The notes below the pieces were generated by a model that was not told where the DNA came from, ran no database searches, and saw only the letters and a program-made list of their open reading frames with translations. Below are positions 57,824 to 64,000 of a stretch of DNA of 64,000 nt, piece by piece (positions within the stretch are counted from its first letter, which is position 1; each line of letters begins with the position of its first letter). The position numbers and the translations under genes were made by a program. Source of the DNA: an uncultured Clostridia bacterium (lineage in GTDB: Bacteria; Bacillota; Clostridia; TANB77; CAG-508); assembly GCA_948630815.1 (NCBI GenBank), contig CAPIEU010000002.1, positions 124,001-188,000 on the forward strand. The letters run 5' to 3'.

Positions 57824-58022
57824 GAACTTAGAAGACTTATTGAATAAAAAAGTCAAAGTTACTACGTTTGAGCAAGAAGAATTTATTGGTAAAGTTGAAG
57901 GTTATGTACCAGCACAAGATAATGAACCAGAAGTTGAAGAAATAGACATTTTAAATGAAAAAGACAATAAAAATTATTCACTTTTTGAAAATGAAATAAA
58001 AGAATTAGAAATCATCAATTAA
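57813..58022 (+). CDS. Small protein, likely immunity partner of the MuF toxin
   Basis: 69 residues from ATG 57813, overlapping the toxin gene by 11 bases. Compact, acidic, beta-rich: KKVKVTTFEQEEFIGKVEGY and DNEPEVEEIDI. Sm/SH3-like strand pattern. Immunity proteins are typically encoded right after the toxin and are small and acidic. Binding is inferred from position only. Confidence 0.6.
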   Translation: MKGKNLEDLLNKKVKVTTFEQEEFIGKVEGYVPAQDNEPEVEEIDILNEKDNKNYSLFENEIKELEIIN

Positions 58023-58044
58023 TATGATTCAATAATATAGTTTT

Positions 58045-58080
58045 TAATATTAGACATCTTAAAAGGATGTCTTTTTTATT
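58045..58080 (+). terminator. Terminator after the toxin-immunity pair
   Basis: AGACATCTT/AGGATGTCT with loop AAA and a six-T run. It isolates the packaging genes from the capsid genes. Confidence 0.85.
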
Positions 58081-58224
58081 ATAAAAAAATTGGTCAAGTA
58101 GTAGACCTGAATAATTGCTACTATGATAATGAAATGATAATAAGATATAGGGAGATGGCGACTTCCTTAACAAGCCTAGTATCATATTGTTATGATGAAT
58201 TATTATAAAACGAAAGGAGTACTT
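58081..58224 (+). other. Leader of the capsid operon
   Basis: 144 bases without a frame. It holds two weak hairpins, including gggagatggcgacttcc (about 58151), before the scaffold start. I see no consensus promoter. Confidence 0.4.
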
Positions 58225-58824
58225 ATGAAAACAGACGACTTAAAAGCACAGGGATTATCTGATGAACAAATAAATTTTGTAATGGGCGAAAATGGAAAAG
58301 ACTTAAAAACATTACAAGATGAAAATGCACAATTAAAAACAGATAAGGCACAGTTAGAAACTGATAAACAAGCATTAGAAACAGAAAAAGAGGACAAAGA
58401 CAAAATAATTAAACAACTACAAGAGGGAACAATTACAAAAGAACAATACGACCAAAAAGTGAAAGAACTAGAGGCTAGTATTGAAAAAACGAAAGATGAC
58501 GGTATCAAAAAAGGCATCATTGATAAGTATTACAAAGATTTTAAAATTATTGATACAGAGGAAAATAAACTTGCAATATCAGCTATTTTAAAATTAGATG
58601 AATTACAACTAAATAAAGAAAAGACAGATATTACAGGTTTAAAAGAAGGTTTTGAAGGGTTACAAAAAAGTAATCCTCATTTTTTTGGCAATAAACTAAA
58701 TGGGTTTGAACCAGGGGACAAAGGCGATAACAACGAAGGAACTGAAACAAACGATGCTAGTAATATTGCTAAAGAAAGAAACAAATTAAGTTCTGAAATA
58801 ACAGAAAGTAAATTTTTTAATTAA
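58225..58824 (+). CDS. Capsid scaffold protein (GP20 type)
   Basis: 199 residues from ATG 58225 (AAAGGAG). Long charged coiled coil: LKTDKAQLETDKQALETEKE and IKQLQEGTITKEQYDQKVKE, then an Asp-rich tail. Matches Phage_GP20 minor structural / scaffold proteins directly before the capsid genes. Confidence 0.88.
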   Translation: MKTDDLKAQGLSDEQINFVMGENGKDLKTLQDENAQLKTDKAQLETDKQALETEKEDKDKIIKQLQEGTITKEQYDQKVKELEASIEKTKDDGIKKGIIDKYYKDFKIIDTEENKLAISAILKLDELQLNKEKTDITGLKEGFEGLQKSNPHFFGNKLNGFEPGDKGDNNEGTETNDASNIAKERNKLSSEITESKFFN

Positions 58825-58839
58825 TAGGAGGTAAAAATT

Positions 58840-59145
58840 ATGTTTGTAACAGGAAAAAAGGTGGAACAACCACAATTCTTAAAATCAGCAAAATTTCAAA
58901 ATTTCACAAAACAAATTGATGACACAGGAGTAACAGTAAATAGCGAAGGTAAAAAAATTGTACCAGCAGGAACAGTTTACAAGGAAAATGAAAAAGCAAT
59001 AGGTTTAACTTTTCATGATGTAGATGTTACTTATGGATCACAGCCAGTAGCTGTAATGGTAGAGGGATATGTAACAGAAGACAGACTACCAGAAGTTGTA
59101 GCTGAGGCAGACAAGGCAACAATGCCAGGAATTAAATTTATGTAA
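58840..59145 (+). CDS. Head decoration-like protein
   Basis: 101 residues: VTVNSEGKKIVPAGTVYKEN and VTYGSQPVAVMVEGYV are the beta-tulip style of head decoration proteins. It lies between scaffold and major capsid genes, as in related phages. Confidence 0.75.
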   Translation: MFVTGKKVEQPQFLKSAKFQNFTKQIDDTGVTVNSEGKKIVPAGTVYKENEKAIGLTFHDVDVTYGSQPVAVMVEGYVTEDRLPEVVAEADKATMPGIKFM

Positions 59146-59180
59146 AATAAAAAATATAAAAGAAAAGGAGAAAAAATAAT

Positions 59181-60197
59181 ATGGATGGAGTATTAGAAAT
59201 ATTTGACCAAAAAGGAATTATTGATTATTTAAAAGATAGAGTGTACCCAACATACATGGGTACAGAATTATTCCCAGAAGAAAAAAGGGATGAGTTAAAA
59301 TTTGATGAGTTATCAGAAGGAAGTAATATACCAGTTATTGCAAGCGTACATGCTTTTGATGCAGAGGCTGAAATTGGTACAAGAGAGGCACAAGAAAGAA
59401 GTATGGAACTTGCATTAATTAAAAGAAAAATGCAACTTAAAGAAGAGGAAATCATAAAATTATTACACCCAAGAACAAATGTAGAGAAAAAGCAATTAAT
59501 TAATAGAGTTTATGCAGATGTTGACAACTTAGTAATGAGTATTATTGCAAGAATCGAATTAATGAGAATGGAAATTGTATCAAAAGGAACAGTAACTTTA
59601 GCAGAGAATGATTTGACAGCAGTTTTAGATTATGGTGTACCAGAAGAACACAAAGCAGCAAATGTTGACTGGGATAAAGCCGACAGTGATCCAATTAGTG
59701 ATATTATGGCATGGTATAACAAATTAGGCACGAAACCAACTAGAATAATCACTTCAAATACTGTATTAGCAAAAATGACAAGACATCAAAATATAGTAGC
59801 AGCATTATATGGAAATGGAGCCAAAAGAATTGCAACAGCAGGAGAATTAAACAACTACTTAGAAAGTTTAGGACTACCAAAAATCTATACTAATGATGAT
59901 ACTTATAGAAAGCAATTAAAGAATGGAAAATTTGAAACAAAAAGATTTTTCCCAGAAAATAGTTTTTCTATGATACCAGGAGAAACTTTAGGAAAGACAA
60001 TTTATGGACCAACACCAGAAGAGGTAAGACTTTCTACAAGACCAGATATTGATATTGAGGCAGTAGGTAAAATTCTTGCTATGATGTATGAAGAAAGTAC
60101 AGATCCAGTATCTACATGGATAAAAGCTGTTGCAACATCATTGCCAAGTTTAGGCTGTGCTGATAAGATATTCCAAGCAGAAATAAAATTAGCATAA
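59181..60197 (+). CDS. Major capsid protein (E family)
   Basis: 338 residues of the lambda-gpE/E-type major capsid family: PTYMGTELFPEEKRDELKFD (about 23-42), IEAVGKILAMMYEESTDPVS and an HK97-like core with PTRIITSNTVLAKMTRHQN. Strong AGGAG site. Confidence 0.9.
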   Translation: MDGVLEIFDQKGIIDYLKDRVYPTYMGTELFPEEKRDELKFDELSEGSNIPVIASVHAFDAEAEIGTREAQERSMELALIKRKMQLKEEEIIKLLHPRTNVEKKQLINRVYADVDNLVMSIIARIELMRMEIVSKGTVTLAENDLTAVLDYGVPEEHKAANVDWDKADSDPISDIMAWYNKLGTKPTRIITSNTVLAKMTRHQNIVAALYGNGAKRIATAGELNNYLESLGLPKIYTNDDTYRKQLKNGKFETKRFFPENSFSMIPGETLGKTIYGPTPEEVRLSTRPDIDIEAVGKILAMMYEESTDPVSTWIKAVATSLPSLGCADKIFQAEIKLA

Positions 60198-60243
60198 GAA
60201 GAGGGGAGAAATCCCCTCTAAAATAAATTTTAGGAGGTTTTTT

Positions 60244-60639
60244 ATGTTAGAAGTAAAAGTAAAAGGTCCAGCTATAAAGCTACAAGGACAATGGAAATTT
60301 AAAGGAGAAACATCAATAATTACACAAGAAGAGTACAAAGAAAACGAAAAATATTTAGAAGTAGTAAAGGGAAAAGTAGAAAGACCACAAGGAAATACTA
60401 AACCAGAGAATCCAGAAAAGCCACAAGGAAATAATGGCGAAAATGGAGAAGATAAAGAACTAAAAGAACTAAGAGAAAAAGCAAAGGATTTAGGAATAAA
60501 AGGAGCACACAACATGAGAAAAGAAAATCTTATTGCAAAAATTGAAGAGGTTGAAAAAGCAGATAATCCAGATGAAAACGAAATTGAAGGCGAAGGAACA
60601 GACGAAGGCGAAACAGAAGGAGAACAACCTCAAGAATAA
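60244..60639 (+). CDS. Phage protein with a SAP/HeH-like motif and acidic tail
   Basis: 131 residues. Start MLEVKVKGPAIKLQGQWKFK is beta-rich; the Pro/Asn/Gly linker leads to a SAP-like helix pair (ELREKAKDLGIKGAHNMRKE), then a strongly acidic tail (EGEGTDEGETEGE). It lies in the position of head-completion auxiliary genes. Confidence 0.6.
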   Translation: MLEVKVKGPAIKLQGQWKFKGETSIITQEEYKENEKYLEVVKGKVERPQGNTKPENPEKPQGNNGENGEDKELKELREKAKDLGIKGAHNMRKENLIAKIEEVEKADNPDENEIEGEGTDEGETEGEQPQE

Positions 60640-60658
60640 AAGAAAGGTTGTGTAATTT

Positions 60659-61135
60659 ATGGCTATTTTAGATAAGATAAAGGGACAGTCAAGAATTAAT
60701 GTAAATGAAGTTATAGACATATTAAAAAGTCAATTAAAAATAACAGAAGATACACTAGAAAAATTACACTATTCATTATATGCTACATTACAACTTATTT
60801 TAAATAAAACTAATAGAAATTATATAATTGAAGATATGTTTACTTTATGGGTAGATATGACAAAAGATTATTGGTTTCTAAATGGATATGATAAAACGTA
60901 TAATTCCTCAGAAGATGAAGAACAAACAGATAAACAAGATGATGAAGGACTAAAAGTAAAGAGAATTGAAAGAGGAGATACAAATATTGAATTTAGAGAT
61001 TCAAATAATGAAACTACTATAAATGGAGTTACATATAAAACAGGTACAATAGAATACGATGATGATTTATTGCTTAATAAATACCTAAAACGATTATACA
61101 AATTTAGATTATTAGGAAATAAAAGAAGGTGGTAA
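60659..61135 (+). CDS. Head-tail connector protein
   Basis: 158 residues after the capsid genes: SRINVNEVIDILKSQLKITE and YIIEDMFTLWVDMTKDYWFL, with an acidic loop of EDEEQTDKQDDEG. Position and helical style match gp6-type connectors; sequence evidence is modest. Confidence 0.65.
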   Translation: MAILDKIKGQSRINVNEVIDILKSQLKITEDTLEKLHYSLYATLQLILNKTNRNYIIEDMFTLWVDMTKDYWFLNGYDKTYNSSEDEEQTDKQDDEGLKVKRIERGDTNIEFRDSNNETTINGVTYKTGTIEYDDDLLLNKYLKRLYKFRLLGNKRRW

Positions 61136-61136
61136 T

Positions 61137-61508
61137 ATGTTTAATATTAATAAATTAGTTGATATTGAAAGAAAAGCATTAGAAACTACCTATTGTGATA
61201 CTATAACAGTTACTAGAAATGAAGAAGTAACAGAAGGAAATATAACAAAAAATAAAAAAATAGAGGTTTTAAAAGATGAACCTTGTGCTTTATCAATAAC
61301 TAATAATATTTCTCCAAAAGTGGAAGATACAAACGGAACAACAGAACTAAAAGGAAACTATGTTTTATTTATGTCAAAGAAAATAAATAAAGGCGATAAA
61401 CTATTTATAACAAGAGAAAATGGAGAAAACATAATTGCAGTAGCTGGCAAGCCATCATTCCATATTACACATTATGAAATTTCTTTATTAATACAGGAAA
61501 GGGCATAA
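61137..61508 (+). CDS. Head closure / head-tail adaptor protein
   Basis: 123 residues, beta-rich: TYCDTITVTRNEEVTEGNIT and ENIIAVAGKPSFHITHYEIS. It matches the size and place of head-closure (gp16-like) proteins. Confidence 0.65.
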   Translation: MFNINKLVDIERKALETTYCDTITVTRNEEVTEGNITKNKKIEVLKDEPCALSITNNISPKVEDTNGTTELKGNYVLFMSKKINKGDKLFITRENGENIIAVAGKPSFHITHYEISLLIQERA

Positions 61509-61509
61509 T

Positions 61510-61992
61510 ATGGCAGGAAGTAATCAAATAAGAAATAAAGCCATTATGGATAAATTTATTAAAGAATTAAAGGCAATACTAGGAGAATTTGACAGAGTAG
61601 CACCAAAAATACTAGATGAAACTGTTTTGGTAGCTGAAACTTACGCAAAAGATTTAACACCAGCAGTTACAGGAGATGCAAAAGCAAAGTGGCAAACAAC
61701 AAAATCATATAAAGTAACCAATGGCTTTAAAGCTAGATTATTCAATAATTCGGCATATATTGGTTATATTAATAATGGGCATAGAATGGAGCCACACTTT
61801 GTACCAGGAGAATGGGTTGGAGATAAATTTGAGTATGATCCATTTTCAAAAGAAGGTGTTTTAATGGGAAGTAAAACAAAATATGTCAAAGGGAAATTTA
61901 TGCTTGAAAAAGCAACTGGGAGGGCTGAAAAGTTTTTAGTAAATAAAGCTAATAAAGAAATTGAAGAAATTAAAAAGAGGTATGAGAAATGA
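61510..61992 (+). CDS. HK97 gp10-like tail-completion protein
   Basis: 160 residues: AETYAKDLTPAVTGDAKAKW, FNNSAYIGYINNGHRMEPHF and a C-terminal basic helix. Typical of the HK97 gp10 family, which joins head and tail. Confidence 0.85.
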   Translation: MAGSNQIRNKAIMDKFIKELKAILGEFDRVAPKILDETVLVAETYAKDLTPAVTGDAKAKWQTTKSYKVTNGFKARLFNNSAYIGYINNGHRMEPHFVPGEWVGDKFEYDPFSKEGVLMGSKTKYVKGKFMLEKATGRAEKFLVNKANKEIEEIKKRYEK

Positions 61993-62438
61993 AAGAAATT
62001 ACAATGGAAGATATAATACAAGCTATTGCACAAGAATTAAAAACATTGTTTCCAAAGGCAAAAGTATATGATGAAGGACTAGAGCAAGGTTATGAAGAGC
62101 CTTGTTTTTTTATTGATTTCATACGAGAAAGTACAAAAAAGATGGTAGGCAATAGATATGATGATACAGTGAGTTTAAGAACTGTTTATTTTCAAGACTT
62201 CCATGAAGATGAGGCAAGATATAAAGCATATAGGGTAAGAGATACTTTAAATGAAGGTTTTAATATCATTACATACAAGAATATGCACTTTAGAATAAAA
62301 GAAAAAGATATTGAAATGCAAGACAAAGATTTAATATTTACTTTTAAAATTCAATTTTATACAAAAAAGAAAATTGAAGATGAGCCAAAACTTGATAGTA
62401 TTGAAAAAATAACAGAAAAGGAGAAAGAAAATGCCTAA
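61989..62438 (+). CDS. Tail terminator-like protein (DUF6838)
   Basis: 149 residues: FPKAKVYDEGLEQGYEEPCF and FKIQFYTKKKIEDEP. It is the usual tail-tube terminator position, overlapping the gp10-like gene by 4 bases. Confidence 0.75.
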   Translation: MKEITMEDIIQAIAQELKTLFPKAKVYDEGLEQGYEEPCFFIDFIRESTKKMVGNRYDDTVSLRTVYFQDFHEDEARYKAYRVRDTLNEGFNIITYKNMHFRIKEKDIEMQDKDLIFTFKIQFYTKKKIEDEPKLDSIEKITEKEKENA

Positions 62439-62598
62439 ACAAATAAAAGAAAAAATTGAAAGAAAATTCATAAAGGATCAAGTCCAACAAATGAATTTAA
62501 AACCTATTGAAAAAGATATTTTAATTAGTAGGTGGGGAGATGCACTTTTTAAGACAGAAAGTGAAATAAAAGAAATATTAGGAAAGGAGATTTTGTAA
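62431..62598 (+). CDS. 55-residue hypothetical before the sheath gene
   Basis: Start ATG 62431 with AAAGGAG. Begins MPKQIKEKIERKFIKDQVQQ and ends LGKEIL. Phages of this type often have such a small gene here. Unknown role. Confidence 0.6.
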   Translation: MPKQIKEKIERKFIKDQVQQMNLKPIEKDILISRWGDALFKTESEIKEILGKEIL

Positions 62599-62599
62599 T

Positions 62600-63919
62600 A
62601 TGGCAGGAGGTACATTTAATAAACAAAACAAAATTAGACCAGGAGTATATCAAAATATTAAGACTAACAAAATGAGAATGACAGAAAATGATATAAACGG
62701 TGTAGTTGCAATTGCTTTAGAATTAGACTTTGGAAAAGAACAAGCAATAACAAGAATAGAAGATGAAACAGAAATTTACGAAAAATTAGGTTATAACTTA
62801 GATGACGAAAAAGTATTACTACTAAAAGAAATTTTGAAAGAAACAAGTAAAATATTAGTTTATAGATTAAATGGTGGTGAAAAAGCAAAAGCAACAGTAG
62901 AAGAAGATAAAACTATAATGGCCAAATATGCAGGAACAAAAGGAAATGAAATCACAATTATAATAGCAAATAATGTTGAAGATACAACCAAATATGATGT
63001 TATTACTTATTTAGAAGGAACGAAAATTGATAGTCAAACAATATCTAACTATGAAGAATTTGAAGAAAACGACTATATAACAATAACAGGCAATGGAAAA
63101 ATAACCAAAGCTACTACGATAAACCTTGAAGGAGGAACAACAACAAATGCAACAGAATCAAATGCTTATCCAAAGTTTTTAGAGGCTTTAGAGTTAGAAA
63201 ATTATAATTATATTGCATATTGTGGAACTGATGATGCAACAAAGGCTTTAATTGTAACATTTGTTAAAAGAATGAATGACCAAGAAGGAATTAGAGTAAA
63301 AGCAGTTATGGGAGGTTATGTAGCAGACTATGAGAAAGTAACAACTATAAAAAATGGTGTTGTATTAGAAGATGGTACAGAATTAACAAACGCACAATGT
63401 GCAGCATATTTTGCAGCATTAAGTGCTGTTTCTGATATAAATAAAAGTAATACATATACACAATATAAAGGTGCAGTAGATGCTAACCCTAGACTAAATA
63501 ATAGAGATACAGAGAAAGCATTGAAATCAGGAAAAATCATATTTACTAGACGAAATGATGAAACAGTTGTAATTGAGCAAGATATAAATTCCTTAGTTAC
63601 ATTTACAGTAGAAAAAAATTCTGACTTTTCAAAAAATAGAGTAGTTAGAGCATTAGACGGTTTAGCAAGTGATATAAAACATATTTTTGAACAAAGCTAT
63701 ATAGGCAAGATAAGTAATAATGTAGATGGAAGAAATATTTTAAGAGCAGCTATAATTGATAACATTAAGGAAAAACAAAATAGAGGAGCATTCCAAAATT
63801 TTGTTGAAGATGACGTTAGTGTTGTAGAAGGAAATAATATTGATAGTGTATTGATTAATATATCAGTACAACCAGTAGATTCTATTGAAAAAATTTATAT
63901 GAATGTGGAGGTGCAATAA
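62600..63919 (+). CDS. Phage tail sheath protein
   Basis: 439 residues, PBSX XkdK-like: KIRPGVYQNIKTNKMRMTEN near the start, AKYAGTKGNEITIIIANN (about 108-126), and a C-terminal region with DNIKEKQNRGAFQNF and SIEKIYMNVEVQ. The sheath marks a contractile (myovirus-like) tail. Confidence 0.93.
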   Translation: MAGGTFNKQNKIRPGVYQNIKTNKMRMTENDINGVVAIALELDFGKEQAITRIEDETEIYEKLGYNLDDEKVLLLKEILKETSKILVYRLNGGEKAKATVEEDKTIMAKYAGTKGNEITIIIANNVEDTTKYDVITYLEGTKIDSQTISNYEEFEENDYITITGNGKITKATTINLEGGTTTNATESNAYPKFLEALELENYNYIAYCGTDDATKALIVTFVKRMNDQEGIRVKAVMGGYVADYEKVTTIKNGVVLEDGTELTNAQCAAYFAALSAVSDINKSNTYTQYKGAVDANPRLNNRDTEKALKSGKIIFTRRNDETVVIEQDINSLVTFTVEKNSDFSKNRVVRALDGLASDIKHIFEQSYIGKISNNVDGRNILRAAIIDNIKEKQNRGAFQNFVEDDVSVVEGNNIDSVLINISVQPVDSIEKIYMNVEVQ

Positions 63920-63922
63920 TTT

Positions 63923-64000
63923 ATGTTAAAAGTTGAAAACACTTTAAATAGTAACGAAGGTAAAGGATTTGTTACAATTAATAGAAAAACAAGAGAATTG
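63923..64000 (+). CDS. Start of the tail tube protein (cut by the window)
   Basis: The first 26 codons, beginning MLKVENTLNSNEGKGFVTIN, follow the sheath gene by 3 bases and a GGAGGTG site. The XkdM-type tail tube follows the sheath in PBSX-like phages. The rest is outside the window. Confidence 0.7.
   Translation, partial: MLKVENTLNSNEGKGFVTINRKTREL

Overview
The window is AT-rich, low-GC Firmicutes (Clostridia-like) DNA. The signs are a T-box leader on valS, a YtvI-type membrane protein, the tsaE-tsaB-rimI cluster, strong AGGAGG ribosome sites and many intrinsic terminators. I cannot name the species.

Layout. Positions 1-32,550 are chromosome: a Lon-like protease (left end cut), tsaE-tsaB-rimI, a Gly-Met-Tyr tRNA cluster, a decayed stretch (dinD, a TspO remnant, a HAD/uridine-kinase chimera), a radical SAM protein, tyrS, a cytidylate-kinase-like gene, murD, a type III toxin-antitoxin locus (RNA repeats plus ToxN), CBS and YtvI-type proteins, an envelope pair (M23 peptidase and polysaccharide deacetylase), MntA-HepT, recG, an MmeI-type restriction-modification enzyme, T-box-valS-pgsA-ligA and a MazG-like gene. 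From about 32,560 to the right edge is the left part of a prophage: integrase, S24 repressor with three identical-type operators, an early recombination/replication module (two YqaJ nucleases, RecT, replisome organiser), a long run of small genes including a DNA methylase, RtcB and an ADP-ribosyltransferase-like protein, an ArpU-like late regulator, then packaging and structure (ParB-like genes, TerS, TerL, portal, MuF-toxin fusion, scaffold, capsid, connectors, sheath, start of the tube). The sheath gene marks a contractile-tailed (myovirus-type) phage.

The main observation is translational. Eleven otherwise intact genes, four or five chromosomal and the rest phage, are each broken by the same event: one extra C placed exactly before a glycine codon, giving in-frame CGGA (ten) or CGGT (one). 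Dropping that C restores a highly conserved motif every time, such as the RecG Walker A, the LigA GSLRQLD motif, the RtcB GGGNH motif and the TerL NPEGPNHW motif. CGG is almost never used as an ordinary in-frame codon here: I find three triplet uses, all in small unrecognised genes. The genome and its phage therefore seem to read CGGN as one glycine (four-base decoding or +1 slippage at an unreadable CGG codon). The alternative is a sequence artefact, which poorly explains why every insertion has the same base and the same codon phase. In the features below each such gene is given as one reading unit.
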